Below, piece after piece: positions 1 through 8,994 of a stretch of DNA of 36,290 nt (its first letter is position 1; the number at the start of each line of letters is the position of its first letter). The stretch lies in NCBI GenBank assembly GCA_004555245.1, contig SFIS01000023.1, positions 1 through 36,290 on the forward strand. Direction: 5' to 3'. Origin of the DNA: Bacteroidales bacterium (GTDB taxonomy: Bacteria; Bacteroidota; Bacteroidia; Bacteroidales; Bacteroidaceae). The notes below the pieces were generated by a model. It was not told the origin of the DNA. It was given only the letters and a program-made list of their open reading frames with translations, and did not search any database. A program made the position numbers and the translations under genes.

Positions 1-185
1 TGTATCAGTCACGTAGCCCGCTACGCTCATTCTACAACTTTCAATTTGTCCTCGAAAATAATCTCGAAATCTAACAAAGCTAATTTATAGAACCACCCTT
101 AAGACGCAACAGAGACAAAAGCAATCTTGTTGTCATAGTTGTCGTTAGAAAAAAAACACAGTTGACAAGCAAACAAAAAAAACGT
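1..185. other. Window edge and upstream region of the epimerase gene
   Basis: This is AT-richer than the genes that follow. A + strand frame is open from the edge to a stop at 88-90 and could be the last 29 codons of an upstream gene, but the peptide is not recognisable. No clear TAnnTTTG promoter box was found on the + strand. Confidence 0.3.
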
Positions 186-1217
186 ATGTTCACAGACCAT
201 CCTTCATACAAAGCCGATGTTCAGCGCGCCACCGACGTGGCTGACATCGGCAGACTGAGCGGCAAGACAGTGCTCGTCACCGGCGCCACAGGACTGATAG
301 GCGTGCATCTCATCGACGCACTCATGCAGCTCGGCAACGTCAACGTCATTGCCACAGGACGAAGCGCAGCGAGTGCCAGGGCGCGCATCGGCTCGCACTA
401 CGCCTCACCACGCTTCCGTTTCGCAGAGCACGACGCGTGCCTGCCGTTCGACGAGAGCCTGACGGCTGACTACATCATACCCCTGGCAAGCAACACCCAT
501 CCCCTCGCCTACTCACAACACCCGGTAGAGACAGCCACCGTCAACGTCCTCGGAGCGAAGCATGCCCTCGACCTCGCCGTGAGATGCCACGCCACAGTGC
601 TCTACCCCTCAACGGTGGAGGTATATGGCAACGCACGGGGCGAGGATGTCTTCACAGAAGACTATACGGGCACACTGAACCTGTCAACGGCACGTTCGTG
701 CTACACCGAATCGAAACGCTGTGCCGAGGCGCTATGCCTCTCGTACGCCGCACAATATGGCGTGGAGGTGAAGACGGCGAGGCTGAGCCGCGTCTTCGGA
801 CCCACGATGCTGCCGACGGACACAAAGGCATCGTCGCAGTTCCTGACACGAGCCGTGAGGGGCGAAGACATCGTGCTGAAATCGGAAGGCACACAACTCT
901 ACAGCTACACATACGTCACAGACGCCGTAGCAGCCATGCTACACATCATGCTGCACGGAGAGAACGCCACGGCATACAACATCAGCAACAGAGAATGTGA
1001 CGTCAGACTGAAAGATTTCGCACAGACGGCAGCCGACTGCGCCGGGACACACGTCGTCTTCGACCTGCCTACAGAGACAGAACGGCGCGGATACAGCATA
1101 GCGCAACGCGCCATACTCGACAACAGACGGCTGCTCGCCACGGGATTCAGACCGTCGTACACAATGAGAGAGGCGGTGGAAAGGACAATAGAGATATTGT
1201 CGTACCTGAGAAAATGA
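186..1217 (+). CDS. NAD-dependent epimerase/dehydratase (extended SDR, sugar-nucleotide type)
   Basis: This is an extended short-chain dehydrogenase of 343 residues, the class that epimerises, dehydrates or decarboxylates nucleotide sugars using a tightly bound NAD. The N-terminal Rossmann motif TGATGLIG and the catalytic YxxxK (YTESK) are both present. So are the PSTVEVYG strand that carries the active-site Ser/Thr and a late YTYVTDAVAAM segment typical of the UDP-/dTDP-sugar branch. The frame also opens at a TTG at 162, but the ATG at 186 fits the family N terminus better. The CotH gene starts 25 bp downstream, so the two may be co-transcribed. The family is certain. The sugar substrate cannot be told, though surface polysaccharide or glycolipid synthesis is the usual role. 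Confidence 0.85.
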   Translation: MFTDHPSYKADVQRATDVADIGRLSGKTVLVTGATGLIGVHLIDALMQLGNVNVIATGRSAASARARIGSHYASPRFRFAEHDACLPFDESLTADYIIPLASNTHPLAYSQHPVETATVNVLGAKHALDLAVRCHATVLYPSTVEVYGNARGEDVFTEDYTGTLNLSTARSCYTESKRCAEALCLSYAAQYGVEVKTARLSRVFGPTMLPTDTKASSQFLTRAVRGEDIVLKSEGTQLYSYTYVTDAVAAMLHIMLHGENATAYNISNRECDVRLKDFAQTAADCAGTHVVFDLPTETERRGYSIAQRAILDNRRLLATGFRPSYTMREAVERTIEILSYLRK

Positions 1218-1242
1218 ACTACTTCATATATAACTGATAACT

Positions 1243-2991
1243 ATGCGTAACATCATCACATCCTTAATGCTGCTGCTTCTGCCAGTCTTAGCAGGGGCAG
1301 TCACGGTGCCCGCAGGCACTTATCATTTTGACAACAGCCTGACGGCTTATACTACAGTGAAATTCGTATATGGCAACGACGCCGAGAACAGGACAACAAT
1401 CGTCGAGCTGACAAAGGACGACGGCAACCTCTGGACCTTCGTCATCAACGCCACGGCAGAGGGGCAGACACACTATTTCTTCACCGACACCACACTGCCC
1501 GCCGGACTGCGCAGCGAGAAGGTGACAACGGTGAAGGACAACATCATCACACGCGGCGAACACCGAACACAGACCTTCAAGGACAACGACAACCTGCCCA
1601 TGATTCCCGGAGCGACATTCGTGCCCTCGACAGGCGAACAATACGCCACAGGAACATGGCAGACAGACAGCAAGCCGGCATCGCCCGTATCCGGCACACT
1701 GCCCGTACTGTACATAAACACAGAGAACAAGGTGCCCATAACGTCAAAAGAAGAATATGTCAGCGCCACATGCTACGTCAACCCTATGGGAGTTGAGGGA
1801 TGCCCCGCGTCAGGAACAGAAGAGACCCCGCTCACACTCTCCATCAAAGGACGCGGCAACTGGACATGGCTCGGATTCGACAAAAAGCCCTACCGCCTGA
1901 AACTCGCGGCGAAAGATCCGATGCTCGGCATGAAGAAATCAAAGCATTTCGTGCTCATGGCAGGTGCGGACGACAACCTCGGATTCATGAGAAACCCGCT
2001 CGGATACGAACTCGCAAGGCGTATGCACCTCGCATGGACACCGGACACCAGACCCGTAGAGGTGGTGCTGAACGGTGACTACATCGGACTGTATTTCCTG
2101 ACGGAGAACGTCAGGGTGGACGCCGACCGCGTGAATGTCATCGAACAGGACGACCTCGCAACCGAAGACGTGACGGGAGGATGGCTCGTGGAAGTGGACA
2201 ACTACAACACCGACCCGCACATCAACGTGAAAGTGACAGACAAAGGCCAGGACATCTGGATAACATACAAATCGCCCGAAGTGCTGTCGCAACAGCAGGA
2301 GACATATCTGCAGCAGCAGTTCGACGCCATCCGGGACGCCGTGTATGACAATGACAGGACATCGACCAAATGGGAAGAACTGATAGACATCGACGCCATG
2401 GCAAGAGTGTATGTCGTCAGAGAACTCATGCATGACGAAGAAGGATTCCACGGCAGCTTCTACCTGCACAAGGAACGGGGCAACGACACACGATGGGTGG
2501 CGGGACCCGTATGGGACTTCGGCAACGCATACAGCAACTCTAACCGGCACAAGTTCATCTGGCAGAACCCTACGTTCGAATGTTTCTTCATTGACCAGAT
2601 ATACCAGTTCCCGAGGTTTGTCGAGGCAGTGAAGAATGTCTTCGGCGACTTCTACCGAAACGAATACCCCACCGTCAACAACTTCATCGACAACACCGCA
2701 GCGACCATCGCCGCAGCTGCAGTCAGCGACAAGAAAAGATGGCCCGCATATGGCACAACGGACATCAACGGCAACGCCTCGACCTTGAAATATTATCTGA
2801 AAGACAAGGTAGAGTGGCTCGCCAAGCAATGGGGAACGACAGGCACGACAGGAATAGGCGAGGTACACACACCGACAGCCACAGAAACCGTCATATACGA
2901 CTTGCAGGGCAGACGCGTGTCGCACACAGACAAGCCCGGCATATATATAATAAGGAACGGAAGCCTGACAAGGAAAATAAATGTAAAATAA
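1243..2991 (+). CDS. Secreted CotH-kinase family protein with T9SS sorting tail
   Basis: The protein has 582 residues. A Sec signal peptide (MRNIITSLMLLLLPVLAGA, likely cut after A19) is followed by a roughly 90-residue beta-rich N-terminal module that resembles starch-binding-like domains of Bacteroidetes. The CotH kinase domain (about 150-500) contains the stretch GRGNWTW..KKPYRLKL, the NGDYIGLYFLTENV strand, and the late RWVAGPVWDFGNAY block that holds the metal-binding Asp. CotH proteins are atypical protein kinases first known from Bacillus spore coats. In Bacteroidetes they are secreted, with unknown substrates. The last ~35 residues (VIYDLQGRRV..KPGIYIIRNG..RKINVK) match a type A T9SS sorting domain, which predicts export across the outer membrane. 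No terminator is obvious downstream, where the 8-bp repeat tract begins. Confidence 0.88.
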   Translation: MRNIITSLMLLLLPVLAGAVTVPAGTYHFDNSLTAYTTVKFVYGNDAENRTTIVELTKDDGNLWTFVINATAEGQTHYFFTDTTLPAGLRSEKVTTVKDNIITRGEHRTQTFKDNDNLPMIPGATFVPSTGEQYATGTWQTDSKPASPVSGTLPVLYINTENKVPITSKEEYVSATCYVNPMGVEGCPASGTEETPLTLSIKGRGNWTWLGFDKKPYRLKLAAKDPMLGMKKSKHFVLMAGADDNLGFMRNPLGYELARRMHLAWTPDTRPVEVVLNGDYIGLYFLTENVRVDADRVNVIEQDDLATEDVTGGWLVEVDNYNTDPHINVKVTDKGQDIWITYKSPEVLSQQQETYLQQQFDAIRDAVYDNDRTSTKWEELIDIDAMARVYVVRELMHDEEGFHGSFYLHKERGNDTRWVAGPVWDFGNAYSNSNRHKFIWQNPTFECFFIDQIYQFPRFVEAVKNVFGDFYRNEYPTVNNFIDNTAATIAAAAVSDKKRWPAYGTTDINGNASTLKYYLKDKVEWLAKQWGTTGTTGIGEVHTPTATETVIYDLQGRRVSHTDKPGIYIIRNGSLTRKINVK

Positions 2992-3006
2992 AGCGGACCT
3001 ACACAT

Positions 3007-3057
3007 ACCCGTCAACTTGTTTACTTGCCAACCCGTCAACCCGCCAACCCGTCAACC
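3007..3057 (+). repeat. Imperfect 8-bp tandem repeat ahead of tcdA
   Basis: Six consecutive octamers run from 3007 to 3054: ACCCGTCA, ACTTGTTT, ACTTGCCA, ACCCGTCA, ACCCGCCA, ACCCGTCA. A partial ACC follows. The consensus is ACYYGYYA. The tract ends 6 bp before the tcdA ATG, so it would occupy the 5' untranslated region or the ribosome landing zone. Confidence 0.85.
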
Positions 3058-3063
3058 AAAAAC

Positions 3064-3828
3064 ATGTATTTCTCACGCTCAAATCTCCTTCTCGGCGACG
3101 AGGCGATGCAGCGCCTCGCCACCGCCCGCGTCATCATCTTCGGCACAGGAGGTGTAGGAAGCTGGTGTGCGGAAAGCCTGATACGCACCGGACTGCGACA
3201 CCTCACGCTCGTAGATTTCGACACCGTCTCACCGTCGAACGTCAACCGGCAAGCCATGGCAACAGCCCGGACAATAGGCAAAGTGAAAGTTGACGCCATG
3301 CGCACACATCTCCTGGAAATAAACCCGGACGCAGACATCACAGCCGTCAACAGCATATATAACGCCGACACTGCCGACAGCTTCCACCTCGACAACTACG
3401 ACTATGTCATCGACGCCATCGACAGCCTGCGCGACAAAGTGCTGCTCATACAACGCGCCACAGCATCCCGCGCATGCCTCTTCTCCGCTATGGGAGCCGC
3501 ACTGAAGTCCGACCCCACACGTCTGCAGGTGGCCGAGTTCTGGAAAGTGAGGGGATGCCCGCTCGCAGCAGCACTGCGCCGCTCTTTCAAACGAATGGGA
3601 TGCAGGCCGGCAAAGAAATTCCTATGCGTCTTCAGCGAAGAACTGCTCAAGAACAAAGGCGCGGACAAAAACGGCGACAACAATACGCAACCATGCGGCG
3701 AGACCACTGCAGCAGCTTCGCCCATCAACAAGCCGCACACCAACGGGTCGCTCGTGCAGGTCACAGCACCCGCAGGATTCACCCTCGCGTCGCTCGTCAT
3801 CAACAACATCTGCCAGGCTGAACAGTGA
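3064..3828 (+). CDS. tcdA: tRNA threonylcarbamoyladenosine dehydratase TcdA (ThiF/E1-like)
   Basis: This 254-residue ThiF/MoeB-type ATP-dependent enzyme cyclises the t6A37 modification of tRNA to ct6A. The nucleotide-binding loop GTGGVG lies at residues 27-32. LVDFDTVSPSNVNRQ, with the acidic residue and the Asn/Arg that contact ATP, comes next. DYVIDAIDSLRDKVLLI is the typical E1 strand-helix. The C-terminal part (KVRGCPLAAALRRSFKRMG) matches YgdL/TcdA rather than ThiF or MoeB, and there is no rhodanese domain. The ATG at 3064 is chosen. A TTG start at 3025 would translate the repeat tract into a low-complexity PTRQPANPSTK leader that the family lacks. Confidence 0.86.
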   Translation: MYFSRSNLLLGDEAMQRLATARVIIFGTGGVGSWCAESLIRTGLRHLTLVDFDTVSPSNVNRQAMATARTIGKVKVDAMRTHLLEINPDADITAVNSIYNADTADSFHLDNYDYVIDAIDSLRDKVLLIQRATASRACLFSAMGAALKSDPTRLQVAEFWKVRGCPLAAALRRSFKRMGCRPAKKFLCVFSEELLKNKGADKNGDNNTQPCGETTAAASPINKPHTNGSLVQVTAPAGFTLASLVINNICQAEQ

Positions 3829-3965
3829 AACACGACCCGACAAACAACGGCACGCCACTTGACAAACATCACGGCAAAAAGATGAAACCGACAACGTTTG
3901 GTTAATAATAATTAAATAACGTAACAAAAACATAGCAAACGGAGAAGAATAAAGATAAAAATGTG

Positions 3966-3973
3966 TAATTTTG
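3966..3973 (+). promoter_or_regulatory. Probable -7 box for the rimP-nusA-infB operon
   Basis: TAATTTTG fits the Bacteroidetes -7 consensus TAnnTTTG. No good TTTG is visible about 20 bp upstream, so the -33 half is weak. Transcription from here would include the hairpin at 3991-4014 in the leader. Confidence 0.5.
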
Positions 3974-3990
3974 CAAATGTTCAGAGGAAT

Positions 3991-4024
3991 GAGGGGTCTC
4001 AACAGAGACCTCTCTTCTGTTTTT
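3991..4024 (+). terminator. Leader hairpin with T-run upstream of rimP (possible attenuator)
   Basis: The arms GAGGGGTCTC (3991-4000) and GAGACCTCTC (4005-4014) pair over 10 bp with one G-U, around an AACA loop. TTCTGTTTTT follows. It has the shape of an intrinsic terminator and lies between the -7 box at 3966 and the rimP start at 4110. It could be an attenuator, or it could terminate upstream read-through. Confidence 0.6.
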
Positions 4025-4109
4025 ATAAGAGATGCAGTCCGCCGCTTTCAAATACATGACGGCCGATTGTGTTCACATTATTATATATATAGGTGTAATC
4101 CTAAAAAAT

Positions 4110-4577
4110 ATGGTAGATAAAGAAAGAGTAAAGAAAATCGTGGAGGAATGGCTCCTCGACAAGGAGTATTTCCTCGTTGACGTAGAAGTGACAACCGACG
4201 ACCGCATCGTGGTTGAAATAGACCATAAAGAAGGCGTGTGGATAGAAGACTGCGCAGAACTCAGCAGATTCATAGAAGCACACCTCAACCGCGACGAAGA
4301 AGACTATGAACTCGAGGTAGGGTCGGCAGGCCTCGGACAACCCTTCAAAGTCGCACAACAATACATCAACTGCATCGGAGAAGAAGTGGAAGTCGTCACC
4401 AAAGACGGAAAGAAACTCAAAGGAATACTGAAAAACGTAGAGCCGCCCACATTCACCGTAGCAGTGACAGAGAAACAGAAAGTCGAGGGAAAGAAACGAC
4501 CGCAACTCGTCGAAACCATGAGAGACTTCAACATGAACGACGTGAAGCAGACAAGATATGTCATAAACTTCAAATGA
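4110..4577 (+). CDS. rimP: Ribosome maturation factor RimP
   Basis: RimP (155 residues) assists late maturation of the 30S subunit. The N-terminal alpha-beta domain (KKIVEEWLLDKEYFLVDVEV, then IVVEIDHKEGVWIEDCAELSRFIE) and the signature YELEVGSAGLGQPF are plain. The canonical signature is usually EVSSPGL, so the GSAGL form here is a variant. The C-terminal Sm-like barrel (VEVVTKDGKKLKGIL) follows. The frame opens further upstream at 4032, but the ATG at 4110 gives the family length and N terminus. It is the first gene of the conserved rimP-nusA-infB operon, with nusA starting 84 bp downstream. Confidence 0.93.
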   Translation: MVDKERVKKIVEEWLLDKEYFLVDVEVTTDDRIVVEIDHKEGVWIEDCAELSRFIEAHLNRDEEDYELEVGSAGLGQPFKVAQQYINCIGEEVEVVTKDGKKLKGILKNVEPPTFTVAVTEKQKVEGKKRPQLVETMRDFNMNDVKQTRYVINFK

Positions 4578-4661
4578 CATACCAGCACACACTGACAACA
4601 AAAACAGACAACACACCTCCAAAAACAGAAAAGAACAAACAAAATCACATAAAAGAATACA

Positions 4662-5924
4662 ATGGCAACAAAAACCACTGAACAGCAACCTTCGATGATC
4701 GAGACGCTGAAGGAATTCAAAAACACGAAGAATATCGACCGCACAACGCTCGTCAGCGTGCTCGAAGAAAGCTTCCGCAACGTGATAGCGAAAATCTTTG
4801 GCAGCGACGAGAACTTCGACGTCATCGTGAATCCTGACAAAGGCGACCTCGAAATCTACCGCAACAGAGTTGTGGTGGAAAACGGAGCCGTCGAAGACGA
4901 GAACAAGGAAATCGAACTCAAGGAAGCACAGAAAATCGACATCGACTACGAGGTGGGAGAAGAAGTTTCAGAATCAGTGAACTTCGCAAGCTTCGGACGA
5001 CGCGCTATACTCAACCTCAGACAGACCCTCGCATCGAAAATACTCGAACTCGAACACGACTCGCTCTACAACCAGTACAAAGACCGGGTGGGGGAACTCA
5101 TTTCCGGAGAAGTCTATCAGACCTGGAAGAAAGAAATACTCATCATCGACGACCAGAACAACGAACTGATACTGCCAAAAGCAGAACAGATTCCCAACGA
5201 CCAGTTCAGAAAAGGAGAAACCGTGAGAGCCGTCATTGCAAGAGTGGACAACGAAAACAACAACCCGAAAATCATACTCTCACGAACAAGCCCCATGTTC
5301 TTACAGAAACTCCTTGAACAGGAAGTGCCGGAGATAAACGACGGGCTCATAACAATAAGACGAATAGCACGAATACCGGGCGAGAGAGCGAAAATCGCCG
5401 TGGAGAGTTACGACGAACGCATCGACGCCGTCGGAGCATGCGTCGGAGTGAAAGGCTCACGAGTACACGGCATCGTAAGAGAACTCAACAACGAGAACAT
5501 CGATGTCATCAACTACTCCGCAAACATCAAAATCTTCATACAGCGAGCACTGTCACCTGCACGCGTAAGCAGCATCACACTCGACGAGGAAAACCGTAAG
5601 GCAGACGTCTTCCTGCAACCGGAAGAGGTAAGCCTCGCAATAGGACGAAACGGACTGAACATCAAACTCGCCTCCCTGCTCACAGAATACACCATCGACG
5701 TCTATCGAGACACAAACGACGGAGAAGAGGATGAAGACATCTACCTCGAAGAGTTCGACGACGAGATAGACCAGTGGGTGATTGATGCAATCAAGGCTAT
5801 TGGCCTCGACACTGCCAAGGCTGTGCTCAACGCACCGCGAGACATGCTGATCGAGAAAGCTGACCTTGAAGAAGAAACGGTGGACCATGTGCTGAATGTG
5901 CTGAGAGCCGAATTTGAGAAATAA
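4662..5924 (+). CDS. nusA: Transcription termination/antitermination protein NusA
   Basis: NusA (420 residues) binds RNA polymerase and nascent RNA to modulate pausing, termination and antitermination. The order is an N-terminal RNAP-binding domain (about 1-130), an S1 domain (about 135-205, GELISGEVYQTWKKEILIID), then KH1 and KH2. KH1 carries ERAKIAVESYDERIDAVGACVG and KH2 carries EEVSLAIGRNGLNIKLASLL. An acidic linker (DGEEDEDIYLEEFDDE) leads into one C-terminal helix-hairpin-helix module of about 50 residues. It lacks the duplicated acidic repeats of E. coli NusA (495 residues). infB follows 50 bp downstream in the same operon. Confidence 0.95.
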   Translation: MATKTTEQQPSMIETLKEFKNTKNIDRTTLVSVLEESFRNVIAKIFGSDENFDVIVNPDKGDLEIYRNRVVVENGAVEDENKEIELKEAQKIDIDYEVGEEVSESVNFASFGRRAILNLRQTLASKILELEHDSLYNQYKDRVGELISGEVYQTWKKEILIIDDQNNELILPKAEQIPNDQFRKGETVRAVIARVDNENNNPKIILSRTSPMFLQKLLEQEVPEINDGLITIRRIARIPGERAKIAVESYDERIDAVGACVGVKGSRVHGIVRELNNENIDVINYSANIKIFIQRALSPARVSSITLDEENRKADVFLQPEEVSLAIGRNGLNIKLASLLTEYTIDVYRDTNDGEEDEDIYLEEFDDEIDQWVIDAIKAIGLDTAKAVLNAPRDMLIEKADLEEETVDHVLNVLRAEFEK

Positions 5925-5974
5925 GGCTTTCGACGAGAAAAACAAAATCACCCAAAAAAACATAAAACAAATAG

Positions 5975-8887
5975 ATGAGCATCAGATTAAACAAAGCAAT
6001 CAGAGAATTGAACGTAGGAATCCAGACAGCAACTGACTTCCTCAAGAAGAAATATGGTATAGAAGGAGCCGATAATCCTAACCTTAAGCTCACTGACGAA
6101 CAGTATGAGGGACTGAAGAAAGAATTCAGCACCGACGCTGCCGTGCGCACACAGGCAGACAAACTCTTCCACAAACAGAAAGAGAAGAAACCATCGCTCG
6201 ACATAGAGAAGACGAACGATGCCGCCACACCTGCAACACACACAAAACAGCAATACAAACCGCTCGGGAAAATCGACCTCACACAGATTGGCAAGAAGAG
6301 AAACACAGACAGTCTGAACACGCCAAACGCAACAGAGGCACAGCCTACAACAGAAACGGCGGAGGAAAAGAAAGAGACTGCTAACCCAACCACGGGAAAA
6401 CACGAAATCCCGGCGAAGGCAGAAGACAACGGCGGAGAAAAGGAAGAGACAAAAGCCGGAAACATGCTGACGACAGACGTGAAACAGGAAACTGCAGAAG
6501 AAAGCAACCCTGCTGAAGACACTGCTACTGATGCTCCAGACACCACAACGGCAGAAAAAGAGGCCGGAACAAAAAACATTGAAGACAACGCAGCAGACAA
6601 TGCGGCGGAACAAAAGGAGAAAACCGAGACAGAACCGTTCAGATTGGAGAAGAACAAAAAACCGCAGCAGACACTCAACGTACTCGGAAAAATAGACCTC
6701 TCGGCAATCAACCAAAGCACACGGCCAAAGAAAAAAAGCAAGGAAGAGAAAAAGCGCGAACGCGAAGAGAAAGCACAGCAGGCACGCGAAGCCCAGAAGA
6801 AGAAACGCGTCAGAATAGGCAAGGAGCGCGTCGATATCAACGACGTGGCAAACCAGCCCAAGAAAGACAAGAACAAGAAAAAGGGCGGAGGCGGACAGCA
6901 GCAGCAGCAGCCGGCACAGAACGCCAACAACAAAAAGAACAAAAAGAAGAACAACCGCAGCAACCAGCCCCAGGAAGTGGATGACGAGGCGGTAGCAAGG
7001 CAGGTGAAAGAGACACTCGCACGCCTCACCAACAAACAGACGCAGAACAAGAAAGGCGCAAAATACCGCAAGGAGAAACGCGACAACGCCGCAGAGCAGA
7101 GAGACGCCGCAATGGCGGCAGAGGCTGCAGAGAGCCGCATACTCAAACTCACAGAGTATGTGACAGTGTCTGAACTCGCCACGATGATGGACGTGCCGGT
7201 CAACAAACTAATCGGAACGCTGATGTCCATCGGAGTGATGGTGTCCATCAACCAGCGCCTCGACGCCGAAACGATAAACATGGTTGCAGAAGAGTTCGGC
7301 TTCTCCACGGAATATGTCTCGGCTGAAGTGCAGAACGCAATTACCGAAGAGGAAGACGACGAGATGGACCTCGAATACCGTGCTCCTATAGTCACCGTCA
7401 TGGGACACGTTGACCACGGCAAGACATCGCTGCTCGACTATGTGCGCAACACCAATGTCATCGCAGGCGAGGCAGGCGGCATCACACAGCACATCGGCGC
7501 ATACAACGTGAAACTTGAAGACGGCAGACGCATCACATTCCTCGACACGCCGGGCCACGAAGCCTTCACCGCCATGCGTGCCCGCGGAACACAGGTCACC
7601 GACATCGCCATCATCATCATCGCTGCCGACGATTCCGTCATGCCGACGACAAAAGAAGCCATCGCACACGCACAGGCTGCCAACGTGCCCATGGTGTTCG
7701 CCATAAACAAGATAGACAAGCCGGGAGCCAATCCGGACAAGATTCGCGAGGACCTCGCACAGATGAACCTCCTCGTCGAAGAATGGGGCGGCAAATACCA
7801 ATGTCAGGAGATATCGGCAAAGAAAGGCATCGGCGTCGAAGACCTGATGGAGAAAGTCCTGCTCGAAGCCGAGATGCTCGAACTGAAGGCAAACCCCAAC
7901 CGCAAGGCGACAGGCTCTGTGATAGAGGCATCGCTCGACAAAGGCAGGGGATACGTCTCTACGGTGCTCGTTTCCAACGGCACGCTGAAAGTCGGAGACA
8001 TCGTCATCGCCGGCACATACTACGGCCGCATAAAGGCGATGTTCAACGAGCGTAACCAGCGTGTGGAGAAAGCCGGTCCGTCAGAACCCGTCATCATACT
8101 CGGTCTGAACGGCGCACCCTCAGCCGGAGATTCGTTCCACATCATGGAGACTGAGCAGGAGGCACGCGAGATAGCAAACAAACGCCTGCAGCTGCAGCGC
8201 GAGCAGAGCCTCCGCACAACGAAGACCCTCTCGCTCGAAGAGATAGCCCACCGCATCGCACTCGGAGAGTTCCACATGCTCAACCTCATCGTCAAGGCCG
8301 ACACGCAAGGCTCGGTGGAGGCTCTCACCGATTCGTTCATCAAGCTCTCTACAGAGAAGGTGGAGGTGAAAGTAATCCAGGGCGCCGTCGGACAGATATC
8401 AGAGAACGACGTCATGCTCGCTTCTACGGCAGAGAACGGAATGATTGTAGGCTTCAACGTACGTCCATCGACGGCAGCGAAGAAACTCGCAGAGAACGAA
8501 GGCGTGGAAATCAACACCTACAGCGTCATCTACGACGCCATCGACGACATCAAGTCAGCGATGGAAGGCATGCTCGACAAAATCAAGAAAGAGGTTGCCA
8601 CGGGACAGGTGGAAGTCAAGGAAGTCTTCAAAATCTCGAAAGTCGGCACCGTGGCAGGCGCGATGGTTGTCGATGGAAAGGTACACCGCAGCGACAAGGC
8701 ACGCCTCATCCGCGACGGCATCGTGATCTTCACCGGAAACATCAACGCCCTGAAGAGATACAAGGACGACGCGAAGGAAGTGGCGACCGGTCTGGAATGC
8801 GGCATCTCGCTCGTCAACTGCAACGACATCCAGACGGGAGACATCATCGAGACATTCACCGAAATCGAGGTCGAGCAGAAACTCTGA
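5975..8887 (+). CDS. infB: Translation initiation factor IF-2
   Basis: IF-2 (970 residues) is the GTPase that brings initiator tRNA to the 30S subunit and promotes subunit joining. The N-terminal subdomain MSIRLNKAIRELNVGI is typical of Bacteroidetes. About 330 residues of low-complexity charged linker follow (Ala/Glu/Lys-rich, with a GGGGQQQQQ run), then the IF2_N domain (LTEYVTVSELATMMDV). The G domain begins at about residue 470 with G1 GHVDHGKT, G3 DTPGHEAF, G4 NKID and G5 SAKKG. The C-terminal part ends VNCNDIQTGDIIETF. The linker is AC- and purine-rich like the rest of the operon. It is the last gene, with a strong terminator 50 bp downstream. Confidence 0.97.
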   Translation: MSIRLNKAIRELNVGIQTATDFLKKKYGIEGADNPNLKLTDEQYEGLKKEFSTDAAVRTQADKLFHKQKEKKPSLDIEKTNDAATPATHTKQQYKPLGKIDLTQIGKKRNTDSLNTPNATEAQPTTETAEEKKETANPTTGKHEIPAKAEDNGGEKEETKAGNMLTTDVKQETAEESNPAEDTATDAPDTTTAEKEAGTKNIEDNAADNAAEQKEKTETEPFRLEKNKKPQQTLNVLGKIDLSAINQSTRPKKKSKEEKKREREEKAQQAREAQKKKRVRIGKERVDINDVANQPKKDKNKKKGGGGQQQQQPAQNANNKKNKKKNNRSNQPQEVDDEAVARQVKETLARLTNKQTQNKKGAKYRKEKRDNAAEQRDAAMAAEAAESRILKLTEYVTVSELATMMDVPVNKLIGTLMSIGVMVSINQRLDAETINMVAEEFGFSTEYVSAEVQNAITEEEDDEMDLEYRAPIVTVMGHVDHGKTSLLDYVRNTNVIAGEAGGITQHIGAYNVKLEDGRRITFLDTPGHEAFTAMRARGTQVTDIAIIIIAADDSVMPTTKEAIAHAQAANVPMVFAINKIDKPGANPDKIREDLAQMNLLVEEWGGKYQCQEISAKKGIGVEDLMEKVLLEAEMLELKANPNRKATGSVIEASLDKGRGYVSTVLVSNGTLKVGDIVIAGTYYGRIKAMFNERNQRVEKAGPSEPVIILGLNGAPSAGDSFHIMETEQEAREIANKRLQLQREQSLRTTKTLSLEEIAHRIALGEFHMLNLIVKADTQGSVEALTDSFIKLSTEKVEVKVIQGAVGQISENDVMLASTAENGMIVGFNVRPSTAAKKLAENEGVEINTYSVIYDAIDDIKSAMEGMLDKIKKEVATGQVEVKEVFKISKVGTVAGAMVVDGKVHRSDKARLIRDGIVIFTGNINALKRYKDDAKEVATGLECGISLVNCNDIQTGDIIETFTEIEVEQKL

Positions 8888-8937
8888 CACCTCACAACAT
8901 ACAGGGAGACACACGATGTGCATCCCGAAGAGACAAC

Positions 8938-8994
8938 ACGGGAAGCAGGCTGTGCAACACAAGCGCAGTCTGCTTCCCGTTTGTATATATTTTC
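8938..8994 (+). terminator. Intrinsic terminator of rimP-nusA-infB
   Basis: The arms ACGGGAAGCAG (8938-8948) and CTGCTTCCCGT (8970-8980) pair perfectly over 11 bp. An inner CTGTGC/GCGCAG helix caps the stem, and TTGTATATATTTT follows. It sits 50 bp after the infB stop. Confidence 0.9.

Noticed and set aside
27..98. Minus-strand frame ending LDFEIIFEDKLKVVE
   Set aside because: It is only 23 codons long between two stops, has no start codon other than a TTG, and shows no promoter. Too short to call.
1939..3039. 366-codon minus-strand frame opposite the CotH gene
   Set aside because: It has no family features, is Val/Cys-rich, and lies fully over a well-supported secreted protein.
3025..3063. 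TTG start extending TcdA by 13 residues
   Set aside because: The extension is just the translated octamer repeat. The ATG at 3064 matches the family N terminus.
5827..7422. 531-codon frame on the minus strand opposite nusA and infB
   Set aside because: It is antisense to the strongly coding linker and G domain of infB. The peptide is Ser/Phe/Cys-rich low complexity, as expected from reading AC-rich coding DNA backwards.
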